64,000 nt of DNA from Streptomyces gossypii (GCF_025165795.1 NZ_JAJAGO010000009.1:279244-343243); one strand, 5' to 3'; shown: positions 33,740 to 42,983, numbered from the stretch's first letter. Program-made: numbers and translations. The notes: generated from the sequence alone by a model not told the origin.

Positions 33740-35166
33740 GACTCCGCCGACCTCTCCATCTCGAGCTCCACCTCTGTGCCCTCGCCCGCAGCTGAGCGGA
33801 TCCGAGCCGTGCCACCGTTGCGTTCCATGCGGCCGATGATGGACTGGCGTACGCCCATCCTGTCGTCCGGCACCGATTCCGGGTCGAAGCCCGGACCCCG
33901 GTCGCGTACGGAGATGAAGACCGTACGGCCCTCCACCTCCGCGAAGACCTGCACCGGACCGCCGTCGCCACCGTACTTGGCGGCGTTGACCATCGCCTCG
34001 CGCGCGGCCTGGGTCTGGGCGGTCAGCCGTTCGTCCAGTGGACAGTCACCGACGCAGACGACCTCGATCGGCACCCCGTGATAGTCCTCCACCTCCGCGA
34101 CCGTCGCCTTCACCGCCTCCGCCAGGGTCTCCGGCTCGTCCTCCTCCGCACGGTCCCTGCCGCTGCCCTCCGGCTTGTAGAGCCATGCGCGCAGGTCGCG
34201 TTCCTGGGCGCGGGCGAGGCGGGTGACCTCGCGGGCGTCGTCGGCGTTGCGCTGGATCAGGGTGAGGGTGTGCAGCACGGAGTCGTGGACGTGCGCCGCG
34301 ACCTCGGCACGCTCCTGCGCCCTGATGCGCATCAGCCGTTCCTCGGAGAGGTCCTGCACCAGGCGTACGAGCCAGGGACCCATCAGCAGGGCGATACCGA
34401 CGAGCACCGCCAGCGAGGCCTGCAGCACGGGGCCCAGATGCCGGGCCGAGCCCTGCACCACCACGATGCCCGACACCCCGACCGCGACCAGCACCACCCC
34501 GGCCGCGCTGCGGGCGACCGGCAGCACCCCCTTGCGGCGGCTGACCTCCGCCCAGTGGGCGCGGCGGGCGTTGTCCGCCTGCCGCCAGACCAGGGCGACA
34601 CCGAGGGCCATCACGATCAGCGGCCACAGGTAGGTGTTGGCGCGGCCGAAGGGGAGGTTGAGGCCGAGGGTCGTGATCACGACGCCCATGCCCAGCAGCC
34701 CGATTGCCTGGCCCCGGTCGATGCGGCGGAGCGCGCCGCATCCGCCTCGCTTTCCGCATCGGCGGCGCTTCGCGCACCTGCCTGCCTTCCTGCCGTCCCC
34801 GCTGTCCTTGCCGTCCGTCCCGTCGTCGCCGTCGGAGCACGCCGGGCACGTGCGGCCGGAGCCGGTGTGGGGCTTCGCCGCGGAACCGACACCGCCGGTG
34901 CCCAGCGGTACGAAGAACCAGAAGGCGGCGTACAGCAGCACCCCCAGGCCGTTCGCCATGCACAGCGCGGCGAAGAAGACGCGTACCCAGGAGACCGGCA
35001 GGCCCAGATGCCCCGCGAGCCCGCGTGCGACTCCGCCGAGCATGCGGCCGTCTGCCGAGCGGTACAGCTTCCGCAGCGGCAGCTCGTCGCCGCCCGGCGG
35101 GGCGTGCGAGGCAGGCGAGGCGTGCGAAGCGTGTGCGCTCGGCGCGGTCGGGGCGGGGGCGGTCAT
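33736..35166 (-). CDS. PspC-domain sensor histidine kinase
   Basis: This 476-residue HisKA_3-type kinase has a cytoplasmic-start PspC domain at about residues 30-80 (LYRSADGRMLGGVARGLAGHL). A Gly/Cys/Asp-rich loop (repeated KRRRCGKRGGCGALRR-like residues) and several membrane helices follow. The dimerisation motif is AAHVHDSVLHTLTLI with the phospho-acceptor His, then the N-box (REAMVNAAKYGG) and G-box (DRGPGFDP). ATG 35166 is supported by the PspC position; no clear Shine-Dalgarno is present. It is divergent from a second PspC protein and overlaps the response regulator, as in EsrISR-like three-component systems that sense envelope stress. Confidence 0.92.
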   Translation of the reverse strand: MTAPAPTAPSAHASHASPASHAPPGGDELPLRKLYRSADGRMLGGVARGLAGHLGLPVSWVRVFFAALCMANGLGVLLYAAFWFFVPLGTGGVGSAAKPHTGSGRTCPACSDGDDGTDGKDSGDGRKAGRCAKRRRCGKRGGCGALRRIDRGQAIGLLGMGVVITTLGLNLPFGRANTYLWPLIVMALGVALVWRQADNARRAHWAEVSRRKGVLPVARSAAGVVLVAVGVSGIVVVQGSARHLGPVLQASLAVLVGIALLMGPWLVRLVQDLSEERLMRIRAQERAEVAAHVHDSVLHTLTLIQRNADDAREVTRLARAQERDLRAWLYKPEGSGRDRAEEDEPETLAEAVKATVAEVEDYHGVPIEVVCVGDCPLDERLTAQTQAAREAMVNAAKYGGDGGPVQVFAEVEGRTVFISVRDRGPGFDPESVPDDRMGVRQSIIGRMERNGGTARIRSAAGEGTEVELEMERSAES

Positions 35167-35329
35167 GACCCGATCGTCACACGGGTTCGGCCATACGGGC
35201 ATCAGGGTGCGTCCCTGAGCCGTCCCGGAGCTTTGCGGGCCCCGCAGGGTGGTGCCGCTCAGGATCTCAGGGTTGCGTCCGGGACGCCCCCCGATGCCCG
35301 GGCAGGGCAGCAGGCGCCACCATGGGCGA

Positions 35330-36808
35330 ATGGCCGAAGACCAGCAGTTGCCGACGGACGGCGAACCGGCGCCCCCGCCGCCCCGTCCCGCGCAGGACGC
35401 GCCCCAGCCGCCCGGCGGCGAGTGGAGGGGTGCCCCCTCCGGTCCGGGTGGCAGCGCGCCGACGGTGGAGCAGCCCGAGCGGAAGCTCGTGCGCAGTCGC
35501 AAGCACAGAGTCGTGGGCGGCGTGTGCGGCGGACTGGGCCGCCACTTCGACGTGGACCCGATCGTCTTCCGGGTGACGCTCGGCGTGCTCTCCGTGCTCG
35601 GCGGCCTCGGCCTCATCGCGTACGGCTTCGCCTGGCTGCTCGTCCCCGCCGAGGGGGAGCGGGAGAACGAGGGGCGGCGGCTGCTGTCCGGGCGGGTGGA
35701 GGGGACCTCGCTGACCGCGATCCTGATCGCCCTCGTCGGCTGCGGCATGTTCCTGGCCTCCATCGGCAGCAACAGCTCGCCGGTCTCCCTCGCCGTCGCG
35801 GCGTCCGTCATCGGAGCCGCCTACTGGTCCCGTCGCCGCCGCACCACGGAGACCCTCACGGAGGGCGCCCCCCACCATCCGGCCGCCGCCCAGACGGTCG
35901 CCGACGCACCCCCGGAGACACAGGCGCCCCCCGTACCCTCCATGCCCTCCTGGTGGCGCGACCCGCTCGCCAAGGACGACGACGGGCGGCGCGGGACCGG
36001 CTATCTCTGGGGCCCCGACGAGGAGGGCCTGACGGACCTGACGGAGGAGAAGGGCCGGCCGGGGGGTTTCGCACCGCATCCGGGCCGTGCCAAGGACCGT
36101 CAGTCCCTCGGCGGCCCGGTGTTCCTGGTCGCCTGTCTCGCCGCCGTGCTCGGTACGGCCGCGACCTGGGCCGACCAGCCGCTCGGCTCCAGCCTGGCGG
36201 TCGGATTCGGCAGCGCTCTCGCCGTCTTCGGGCTCGGCCTGGTGGTCAGCGCCTTCGTGGGCCGGGCCGGGATCGGCACGATCGCCGCGATCGTCGTCAC
36301 CGCCGTGCTGCTGGCCGGCGCCTCGGTGCTCCCCAACGACATCTCGACCGACTGGGACGAGCGGCACTGGGCGCCCACCTCGGCCGCAGAGTTGCAGGAC
36401 CGCTACCAGCTGGGGACCGGGCGTGGAGTGCTGGACCTGACCGAGTTGCGGCTGCGCGACGGCCAGACCGTACGGGTGGAGGTGCGGGTCGGTGCCGGGG
36501 AGCTGAAAGCACTGGTGCCTCTCGACGCGCGAGTGAAGGTGCACGTCAAGGTCGGACTCGGCAGCTACGGACTGCCGGGTGGCGCGGGGTCGGACTCCGG
36601 CGGCGGCGTCGACCGGTCCCAGCGCCGTACGCTGGAACCGGCGAACGGGGAGAAGGCGCGCGGCACGATCGAGGTCGAGCTCGATGTGGGCATCGGGGAC
36701 GCCTCGCTCGTACAGAGCCTCCCGGGCGCACCGGGCGCACCGGGCGTGGACCAGGGCCCGGACGCGGGCTCCGTCCAGGAGAAGGAGAAGGAGGGGGCGT
36801 CGCTATGA
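35330..36808 (+). CDS. PspC-domain integral membrane protein
   Basis: This is a 492-residue protein. A Pro-rich N-terminus (residues 10-55) precedes a PspC domain (about 55-110, LVRSRKHRVVGGVCGGLGRHFDVDP), then further helices near 120-155 and 250-320. An extracytoplasmic C-terminal region (about 340-490) resembles the LiaF/DUF2154-like beta domain (GVLDLTELRLRDGQ, VRVEVRVGAGELKALVPLDA). It is encoded divergently from the PspC kinase, matching the inhibitory membrane partner EsrI in Corynebacterium; this role is inference. ATG 35330 was chosen from the PspC domain position. Its stop overlaps the next start (ATGA). Confidence 0.88.
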   Translation: MAEDQQLPTDGEPAPPPPRPAQDAPQPPGGEWRGAPSGPGGSAPTVEQPERKLVRSRKHRVVGGVCGGLGRHFDVDPIVFRVTLGVLSVLGGLGLIAYGFAWLLVPAEGERENEGRRLLSGRVEGTSLTAILIALVGCGMFLASIGSNSSPVSLAVAASVIGAAYWSRRRRTTETLTEGAPHHPAAAQTVADAPPETQAPPVPSMPSWWRDPLAKDDDGRRGTGYLWGPDEEGLTDLTEEKGRPGGFAPHPGRAKDRQSLGGPVFLVACLAAVLGTAATWADQPLGSSLAVGFGSALAVFGLGLVVSAFVGRAGIGTIAAIVVTAVLLAGASVLPNDISTDWDERHWAPTSAAELQDRYQLGTGRGVLDLTELRLRDGQTVRVEVRVGAGELKALVPLDARVKVHVKVGLGSYGLPGGAGSDSGGGVDRSQRRTLEPANGEKARGTIEVELDVGIGDASLVQSLPGAPGAPGVDQGPDAGSVQEKEKEGASL

Positions 36809-37170
36809 CCCGGCACCCTTTCGAACCTGCCCGGCTGCTGTTCGGCCTGCTGCTGCTGGCCGCGGGCGTGCTGTATGTGCTGGACGCCGTCGGCGAGGCC
36901 GACGTGAACACCGTCTTCCTGCTGGCGCTGGTCCCCGCCGCACTCGTCGTGGGCACGCTCGCGAGCGTGACCACCTTCGCCGTCCGGCGCGGCCTGGCCC
37001 GCCGGCGGGGTCTGCGGGAGCAGGGCGATCAGGTCGGTCACGGTGAGCACGGCGGCCAAGGCCCAGAGGGGAGGGAGGCCCCCGCACCGGACGGCGGCGA
37101 ACGGCAGCTGCCCGACCTCCCGTTCGACGAGCTGCGCCTCGGCTACAGGCGTTCCCGGGACACGCCCTGA
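36805..37170 (+). CDS. Small membrane protein coupled to the PspC gene
   Basis: This 121-residue protein has two hydrophobic helices (residues 10-28, LLFGLLLLAAGVLYVLDAV, and 35-58, TVFLLALVPAALVVGTLASV). A charged cytoplasmic tail follows, ending LGYRRSRDTP. It starts inside the stop codon of the PspC gene (ATGA overlap) with GGAGGG upstream, so it is translationally coupled. Function unknown; probably a fourth component of the envelope-stress locus. The TGA stop abuts a 162-bp inverted-repeat element. Confidence 0.88.
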   Translation: MTRHPFEPARLLFGLLLLAAGVLYVLDAVGEADVNTVFLLALVPAALVVGTLASVTTFAVRRGLARRRGLREQGDQVGHGEHGGQGPEGREAPAPDGGERQLPDLPFDELRLGYRRSRDTP

Positions 37171-37331
37171 GGGCTGTCCCGTAATCCCTGGTGGATCAGC
37201 GCGCGGCGTCAGATGCGGTGCTTCGCAAGGCGGAGGGGCGTCCTCATACTGGGCGTATCCGGGCGTTCCGGCAACGCAGCGAGGTGCCGTAGCTGTCGTC
37301 GTGCGCCCGCCAGGGATTACGGGACAGCCCT
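37170..37331. mobile_element. MITE-like inverted-repeat element, copy A
   Basis: This 162-bp non-coding element has perfect 22-bp terminal inverted repeats beginning AGGGCTGTCCCGTAATCC (37170-37191 and 37310-37331). It contains no gene. A second full copy (B) lies at 59515-59675, with partial copies near 40341 and 60382. It sits between two convergent genes: the preceding gene's TGA and doxX's TAA both lie at its borders. Probably mobilised in trans by an unknown transposase. Confidence 0.85.
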
Positions 37332-37927
37332 TAGCCGAAGATGTGCCGTCCCCGGCGCCGCCGCCGCGCCGCCAGCAGCGCGTCCAGCGACAGCAGCGGC
37401 GAGCCGCTGAGCAGGAGCGGCGTCCAGGCCATCATGTAAGGGAGGTCCTGCCCGTAGTAGTACGGGTCGGCCGACCAGCTCACCGTCAGCCAGAAGGTGA
37501 GCGAGATCAGCATGCCGCCGAGGGCCGCCAGTCGCGACCACAGGCCCAGCAGGGTGCCGACGCCGACCGCGATCTCACCCGCCGAGATCGCATAGCCGAA
37601 GCCCTCGGGGCTCTCCAGCGCGAGGTCGACCAGCCAGGGCGCGGCGGCCGTCTCCCGTACGCCGTGCAACAGCTCGGTCAGTGAGCCGGGGCCGGAACCG
37701 GAGAGGAACGTGGAGTCGGTCAGCTTGTCGAGCCCGGCGTAGAGGAAGGTGAAGCCCAGGAAGAGGCGCAGGGGCAGCAGGGCGTAGTGCGCCGCGGTGG
37801 CCCGGATTCCGCCGGGGCCCCCGCTGGGGCCCGCCACCGCCGGCCCGCCCACGCCGGAGCCCATGCCCGACCCCACGCCCATACCGGGGCCACCGCCTTC
37901 GCCGCCTGTGCTGTACACGCGTGGCAT
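37331..37927 (-). CDS. DoxX-family membrane protein
   Basis: This 198-residue protein has a Gly/Met/Pro-rich N-terminus (1-42) followed by four membrane helices typical of DoxX (LPLRLFLGFTFLYAGLDKL, GYAISAGEIAVGVGTLLGL, LAALGGMLISLTFWLTV, YMMAWTPLLLSGSPLLSLD). DoxX proteins are quinone- or thiosulfate-linked membrane proteins, and in actinobacteria some take part in membrane redox stress complexes. The substrate here is unknown. The TAA stop and preceding codon are formed at the right end of element copy A, so the native C-terminus may have been altered by the insertion. Confidence 0.9.
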   Translation of the reverse strand: MPRVYSTGGEGGGPGMGVGSGMGSGVGGPAVAGPSGGPGGIRATAAHYALLPLRLFLGFTFLYAGLDKLTDSTFLSGSGPGSLTELLHGVRETAAAPWLVDLALESPEGFGYAISAGEIAVGVGTLLGLWSRLAALGGMLISLTFWLTVSWSADPYYYGQDLPYMMAWTPLLLSGSPLLSLDALLAARRRRRGRHIFG

Positions 37928-38059
37928 GACCGGTCCCGCCTTCCGGGGGTGCGTTCGGTGTGCGGTGGAGATTCTTCCGTCCCCACCCGCCCCGTACGCA
38001 GCAGGCGCGCCCGTGCCGCGGCTACCCGCCGGGTCGGCCGTCCTCGTCCGCCGGGCCGG

Positions 38060-38722
38060 TCAGCCGCCGAGTTTGCCGTCCGGGTAGCGGTCGCGGCTCC
38101 TCCGCACCACGTCGCCGATCAGCTTCATGTGCCGTTCCGCGTTGCGGTAGCCCGCCTCCCAGCTCGCCCGGCCGCTGGGCCGCGGTGCTCCGTTCAGCGA
38201 GGGGCCGGACTGCAGGTGCCCCGCCTCCGTCCACCCCAGCTTGCCCTTGCCGAGCCGGAGGGCGTACTCCGGATCGAGCCCGTAGACGCAGACGCTCTGC
38301 TTGGTGAAGAGGGAGTGCCGGTAGCGGCGGTCGGGGGCCCGGTGGTCGGCCTTCCACTCCGCTTCCCAGTCGAGGTGGTGCTGCCGGATGCGCAGCGCGT
38401 GGGGCAGCACCGTGTAGTGGGGCACCACATAGGTGGGCGTGCCGATCAGCATGGCGCGGAAGACGATGCCGTGTTCGTACAGCCGGTGTTCGAGCAGCAG
38501 CAGTTTGCCGAGGCCGTACGCGAGCGGGATGAGCAGGCACACGAAGACCGGCAGGCCGACGAGGACGATGATCGCCTCTGAGGCCAGCAGGAGGAAGATC
38601 AGCAGGATGCTCAGCGGCAGCGTGGTGATGATCGCCCAGCCTGCGGCAGGGTGCAGGGGACGATGGACCTCGATCAGCGCACCCAGCTCAGGCGGTGGTT
38701 TCCGTCGCAGCATCCGGGACAT
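38060..38722 (-). CDS. Membrane-associated protein of unknown function
   Basis: This is a 220-residue protein. Two adjacent hydrophobic helices at about residues 25-70 (AIITTLPLSILLIFLLLASEAIIVLVGLPVFVCLLIPLAY) form a hairpin. A soluble domain of about 150 residues follows, with YEHGIVFRAMLIGTPTYVVPH and a basic C-terminus. I do not recognise the family. The start is uncertain: ATG 38722 (MSRMLRRK) or 38713, neither with a strong ribosome binding site. The same frame is open far upstream across the NlpC/P60 gene, but that is GC-bias shadow. Confidence 0.8.
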   Translation of the reverse strand: MSRMLRRKPPPELGALIEVHRPLHPAAGWAIITTLPLSILLIFLLLASEAIIVLVGLPVFVCLLIPLAYGLGKLLLLEHRLYEHGIVFRAMLIGTPTYVVPHYTVLPHALRIRQHHLDWEAEWKADHRAPDRRYRHSLFTKQSVCVYGLDPEYALRLGKGKLGWTEAGHLQSGPSLNGAPRPSGRASWEAGYRNAERHMKLIGDVVRRSRDRYPDGKLGG

Positions 38723-38865
38723 TGAAGCATGCGCACGCTGAGTCGCACACGGTTCACGCCACCCGGAGCGTGCAGACCGGACCAGAGAACACCAGACCAG
38801 AGCACACCAGGCCTCACCGTTGCCCGCCCCGCCCCGGTCCGGCCGGGCCGGGCCGACGGCGGGGA

Positions 38866-40056
38866 TCAGGCCGGGCGGACGGCGCTGTGGAAGGGCATGT
38901 AGTCGATCGACTCGTACTTCACGTCGTCGCCGGGCTTGGAGGCGTGGATCATCTGGCCGTCGCCCACGTAGATGCCGACATGGCTGATGTCGTCGTAGAA
39001 GAAGATGAGATCGCCCGCCTTCAGCTGTGACTTGGCGACCTTGGTGCCCACTTCCACCTGGTCGAACGTGGTGCGCGGCAGCGAGACGCCTGCCGCCTTC
39101 CAGGCAGCCTGGGTGAAACCCGAGCAGTCGTACGAGTTGGGCCCGCTGGCGCCCCATACATAGGGCTTGCCCAACTGGGCCTTGGCGAACGAGAGGACCT
39201 TCTCGACCTTCCCGGCGGCCGGGTCGTCCGGAACATCGGGGGTCTCGGGGGCCTCGGGCTCCGGGGTGTCCGCGCCGTCGTCCGGATTCTCGGCGCCCTC
39301 GTCCGGCGCTTCGGGCTCCGGCTCCCGCTCGCGCTCCGCCTCCCGCCGCTGCCGCTCCTGCTCCGCCCGTGCCTCGGCCTTGCGCTGCGCCTCCGCGCGC
39401 TTCTCGGCCTCGATCTCGGCCAGCCGCGCCTTCTCCTCGGCGGTCAGCCGGGAGAGCAGCTTGCGGGCCTCGGTGAGCTTGGACTGGACCGCGGTCTTGC
39501 TCGACGCCAGGGTCTTCTGCGAGGAAGTGAGCGAGCTGAGCTGCTTGGTGGCCTCCGCGCGCTTCTCGCCCGCCTCGGCCTGGCGGCTCTGGTACTGGGT
39601 GACCGCCTCCTTCTGGCTGCCGGTCATCCGGTCCATCAGGTGCTGCTGGTCGAAGTAGCTCTGCGGGTCGTCGGCGAGCAGGAGCGTCGCCGTCCCCGAG
39701 ACGCCGCCGGTGCGGTACTGGGCGGCGGCGTACTGGCCCAGGGTGCGGCGCGCCTCGTTCACCTTGGCGGTGCGCTGGGCCACGGCGTCGAGCGCCTTGT
39801 CGGCCTTCACGCGCTGGGCCGCCGTCTTCTCCTTCGCCGCGTTGTACTTCTGCGTCTGCGAACCGGCCTGCTGGTAGAGCTTGTCGACCTTCGCCTTCAC
39901 CTCTTCGACGGACGGCTTGTCGTCGTTCGGGGCGGCGCTCGCGCTCTGGCTGAGGAGCGTGACGGAGGCGAGTGCGGCGGTGGTGACGCCCACCGCGCTC
40001 GTACGGGACGCGGCGGACTGCATGATGCGGGTGCGCGGCTTGCGATGCGACGCCAA
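38866..40056 (-). CDS. Secreted NlpC/P60 peptidoglycan hydrolase with coiled coil
   Basis: This is a 396-residue endopeptidase of the RipA type. A signal peptide (to about SASA, residue 40) precedes a long coiled coil (45-235, with VEEVKAKVDKLYQQAG and a Glu/Arg/Ala-rich helix), a Pro/Glu/Asp-rich linker (235-280) and a C-terminal NlpC/P60 domain. The catalytic Cys lies in YDCSGFTQAAW, the His in SHVGIYVG, and a further His in MIHAS. The start is TTG 40056, preceded by GGAAGGAG at nine bases; no better start is near. It probably cleaves peptide crosslinks during growth or sporulation. Such genes are often controlled by c-di-AMP riboswitches, but I could not recognise one here. Confidence 0.93.
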   Translation of the reverse strand: MASHRKPRTRIMQSAASRTSAVGVTTAALASVTLLSQSASAAPNDDKPSVEEVKAKVDKLYQQAGSQTQKYNAAKEKTAAQRVKADKALDAVAQRTAKVNEARRTLGQYAAAQYRTGGVSGTATLLLADDPQSYFDQQHLMDRMTGSQKEAVTQYQSRQAEAGEKRAEATKQLSSLTSSQKTLASSKTAVQSKLTEARKLLSRLTAEEKARLAEIEAEKRAEAQRKAEARAEQERQRREAEREREPEPEAPDEGAENPDDGADTPEPEAPETPDVPDDPAAGKVEKVLSFAKAQLGKPYVWGASGPNSYDCSGFTQAAWKAAGVSLPRTTFDQVEVGTKVAKSQLKAGDLIFFYDDISHVGIYVGDGQMIHASKPGDDVKYESIDYMPFHSAVRPA

Positions 40057-40386
40057 GGCCAGCGACTCCTTCCAGGGACCGCCTGCCGGGCCGGGCTCTG
40101 AGGCCTGAATTGTCGGCTCCCGGATCCGGCGGTGTGCGCCCGGACTCGGCGGAGGCGGCCCGTGTCGGCGCTTTCACCGACTGGGGGCACGGGCTGCCTG
40201 GCACGGCACGCTAGCGAAGGTGCGGGGCTGGTGTGAAGGCTGATGGTCGATACGTCCGATATCTTTTTGTGACCCTCCCGCTTTCCTGCTGCTTTCTTCG
40301 GTCCCGGCTCGAGCCGCACCGTCCCATGCGTGGAGTGTCGGTGCGCCCGCCAGGGGTTACGGGACACCCCTTAGACTCGGACAACG
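40057..40386. other. Divergent intergenic region NlpC/P60 - pcrA
   Basis: 330 bp without genes. The leader on the minus strand holds AT-rich GTCACAAAAAGATATC-like sequence near 40256-40275, a likely promoter for the hydrolase. The pcrA-proximal end is a partial copy of the inverted-repeat element (40341-40373). I looked for ydaO-type riboswitch signatures on the hydrolase side and did not see them convincingly. Confidence 0.5.
40341..40373. repeat. Partial copy of the MITE-like element (right end only)
   Basis: This stretch matches the right end of copy A (GTGCGCCCGCCAGGG, then ACGGGACA) with two differences in 33 bases. It ends in CTTA 13 bp before the pcrA ATG, so it lies in the pcrA promoter/leader region. 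Confidence 0.8.
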
Positions 40387-42945
40387 ATGAGCAGCCTCTT
40401 CGATGACAGCTTCCTGGCGAACCTCGAGCACCAGAATCCCGGGGATGACGCGCCTCCGCCGCCCGAGCAGGCGGACTCCGAGCAGGCGGACGCAGAGCCC
40501 CTGCCGGACGACCTCTTCGCGGGCACCTTCGCCGGCGGCGGCCGCGACGCCTACTACCGGGACGGCGCGCCGCGGCCCGTCGTGGACACGGCCGCGCTGC
40601 TGGAGGGGATGAACGAACAGCAGCGGGCCGCCGTGGTGCACACCGGCTCGCCGCTGCTGATCGTCGCCGGTGCCGGTTCCGGCAAGACGCGGGTGCTGAC
40701 GCACCGGATCGCCTATCTGCTGGGAGAGCGGCGGGTGCACTCCGGCCAGGTTCTGGCCATCACCTTCACCAACAAGGCCGCGGGCGAGATGAAGGAGCGC
40801 GTCCAGGAACTGGTCGGGCCGCGTGCGGCCACGATGTGGGTGTCGACGTTCCACAGCGCGTGTGTGCGCATCCTGCGCCGGGAGAGCAAGAAACTGGGCT
40901 TCACCTCCAGCTTCTCGATCTACGACGCGGCGGATGCGAAGCGGCTGATGGCGCTGGTCTGCCGGGATCTGGATCTCGACCCGAAGCGCTTCCCGCCGAA
41001 GTCCTTCACCGCCAAGATCTCGAACCTGAAGAACGAACTGGTGGACGCGGAGGACTTCGCCGCCCAAGCGCTGGACGGCTTCGAGAAGACGCTGGCCGAG
41101 GCGTACGCGATGTATCAGTCGCGGCTGCGCGAGGCCAACGCGCTGGACTTCGACGACATCATCATGACGACGGTGCACCTGCTGCAGGCGTTCCCGGACG
41201 TCGCCGAGCACTACCGCAGACGCTTCCGGCACATCCTGGTGGACGAATACCAGGACACCAACCACGCGCAGTACACGCTGATCAAGGAGCTGGTGGGGCC
41301 CGCAGGCGGCGGCGAGGGTGATTCGGGCGAGGGCGGTCCGGGCGAGGGCAGCGCGGGTGGCGGCGACGCCGCGACCGAGCGCGCCGAACTGTGTGTCGTC
41401 GGCGACGCCGACCAGTCGATCTACGCCTTCCGCGGGGCGACGATCCGCAACATCCTCCAGTTCGAGGAGGACTACCCGGACGCCACCACCATCCTGCTGG
41501 AGCAGAACTACCGCTCGACGCAGACGATCCTGAGCGCCGCCAACGCCGTGATCGAGCGCAACGAGAACCGTCGCCCGAAGAACCTGTGGACTCAGGCGGG
41601 CGAGGGCACCCCCGTCTCCGGCTATGTGGCCGACACCGAGCACGACGAGGCGCAGTTCGTCGCCGAGGAGATCGACCGGCTGACGGACGCGGGGAAGACG
41701 ACCGCCGGTGACGTCGCCATCTTCTACCGCACGAACGCGCAGTCCCGGGTCTTCGAGGAGATCTTCATCCGGGTGGGACTGCCGTACAAGGTCGTGGGCG
41801 GGGTGCGCTTCTACGAGCGCAAGGAGGTCCGCGATGTGCTGGCCTATCTGCGGGTGCTGGCGAATCCCGAGGACGCGGTGCCGCTGCGGCGCATTCTGAA
41901 CGTGCCGAAGCGGGGAATCGGAGACCGTGCGGAGGCGATGATCGACGCGCTCGCGCTGCGCGAGAAAATCACTTTTCCGCAGGCGCTGACGCGGGTCGAC
42001 GAGGCGTACGGAATGGCCGCCCGTTCGGCGAACGCGGTGCGGCGTTTCAACACCCTCATGGAGGAGCTGCGGACGGTCGTGGAATCCGGCGCGGGCCCGG
42101 CGACGGTGCTGGAAGCCGTCCTGGAGCAGACCGGTTACCTCGCTGAGCTGCAGACTTCCACCGATCCACAGGACGAGACGCGGGTGGAGAACCTCCAAGA
42201 GCTGGCCGCTGTCGCGCTGGAATTCGAGCAGGACCGTGGCGAGGAGAATCCCGGAACTCTCTCCGACTTCCTGGAGCAGGTCGCCCTCGTCGCGGATTCC
42301 GACCAGATCCCCGACGAGGACGCGGGAGAGGAGAACACCGGTGTCATCACGCTGATGACGCTGCACACCGCCAAGGGCCTGGAATTCCCGACGGTATTCC
42401 TCACCGGCATGGAGGACGGCGTCTTCCCGCACATGCGGGCACTTGGCCAGACGAAGGAGCTGGAGGAGGAGCGGCGGCTCGCGTACGTCGGCATTACCCG
42501 CGCCCGCGAGCGGCTCTATCTGACGCGTTCGACGATGCGCAGCGTATGGGGGCAGCCCTCCTACAATCCGCCGTCGCGCTTTCTGGAGGAGATTCCCGAC
42601 GAATTCGTGCAGTGGAAACGCACGGGCGCGTCAGCGGTGGCGTCGGCCGCGGGGGGCGGCGGCCGGGGCGCGGGCGGCGGTGGTACCGGGCCGACGTCCG
42701 GGATCACCTCGTCCCTGGCGTCCGCCTCCGCGCGGCGCGGCGCGAGCGGCTTCGCGACAAGGCGGGCCACCGAGCGGCCGGTCGTGGCCCTGACGGTGGG
42801 AGACCGGGTGACGCATGACAGCTTCGGGCTGGGCACGGTCATGGCCGTCAACGGCAGCGGGGACAACGCGGAGGCGACCATCGACTTCGGTGACGAGAAG
42901 CCGAAGCGGCTGCTGCTGAGGTACGCGCCGGTGCAGAAACTCTGA
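40387..42945 (+). CDS. pcrA: UvrD/PcrA-family ATP-dependent DNA helicase
   Basis: This 852-residue superfamily 1A 3'-5' helicase acts in nucleotide excision repair and in removing replication obstacles (Mycobacterium UvrD1 type). Motif I is AGAGSGKT at about residues 94-101, motif II DEYQDTN near 287, motif III GDADQSIYAFRGA, motif IV QNYRSTQTI, and motif VI YVGITRARERLYL. A Gly/Glu-rich insert of about 30 residues interrupts the region after motif II. The C-terminal Tudor-like RNA-polymerase-binding domain (LTVGDRVTHDSFGLGTVMAV) is present. An N-terminal extension of about 60 acidic, Pro-rich residues precedes the core. It ends in a shared hairpin with the M23 gene. Confidence 0.95.
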   Translation: MSSLFDDSFLANLEHQNPGDDAPPPPEQADSEQADAEPLPDDLFAGTFAGGGRDAYYRDGAPRPVVDTAALLEGMNEQQRAAVVHTGSPLLIVAGAGSGKTRVLTHRIAYLLGERRVHSGQVLAITFTNKAAGEMKERVQELVGPRAATMWVSTFHSACVRILRRESKKLGFTSSFSIYDAADAKRLMALVCRDLDLDPKRFPPKSFTAKISNLKNELVDAEDFAAQALDGFEKTLAEAYAMYQSRLREANALDFDDIIMTTVHLLQAFPDVAEHYRRRFRHILVDEYQDTNHAQYTLIKELVGPAGGGEGDSGEGGPGEGSAGGGDAATERAELCVVGDADQSIYAFRGATIRNILQFEEDYPDATTILLEQNYRSTQTILSAANAVIERNENRRPKNLWTQAGEGTPVSGYVADTEHDEAQFVAEEIDRLTDAGKTTAGDVAIFYRTNAQSRVFEEIFIRVGLPYKVVGGVRFYERKEVRDVLAYLRVLANPEDAVPLRRILNVPKRGIGDRAEAMIDALALREKITFPQALTRVDEAYGMAARSANAVRRFNTLMEELRTVVESGAGPATVLEAVLEQTGYLAELQTSTDPQDETRVENLQELAAVALEFEQDRGEENPGTLSDFLEQVALVADSDQIPDEDAGEENTGVITLMTLHTAKGLEFPTVFLTGMEDGVFPHMRALGQTKELEEERRLAYVGITRARERLYLTRSTMRSVWGQPSYNPPSRFLEEIPDEFVQWKRTGASAVASAAGGGGRGAGGGGTGPTSGITSSLASASARRGASGFATRRATERPVVALTVGDRVTHDSFGLGTVMAVNGSGDNAEATIDFGDEKPKRLLLRYAPVQKL

Positions 42946-42953
42946 GAGTCGCC

Positions 42954-42983
42954 CTTGGCGGACGGCAGGGGCCGTCCGCCAAG
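42954..42983. terminator. Bidirectional hairpin pcrA / M23 peptidase
   Basis: A perfect 13-bp stem CTTGGCGGACGGC/GCCGTCCGCCAAG with a 4-nt loop starts 8 bp after the pcrA stop and lies between convergent genes. Confidence 0.88.

Noticed and set aside
38723..40204. Long open frame fused upstream of the membrane-associated gene
   Set aside because: It runs through the NlpC/P60 gene in another frame; only the C-terminal 220 codons look like a real protein.
40057..40340. Possible c-di-AMP (ydaO) riboswitch before the NlpC/P60 gene
   Set aside because: Such genes often carry one, but I could not find the characteristic conserved segments.
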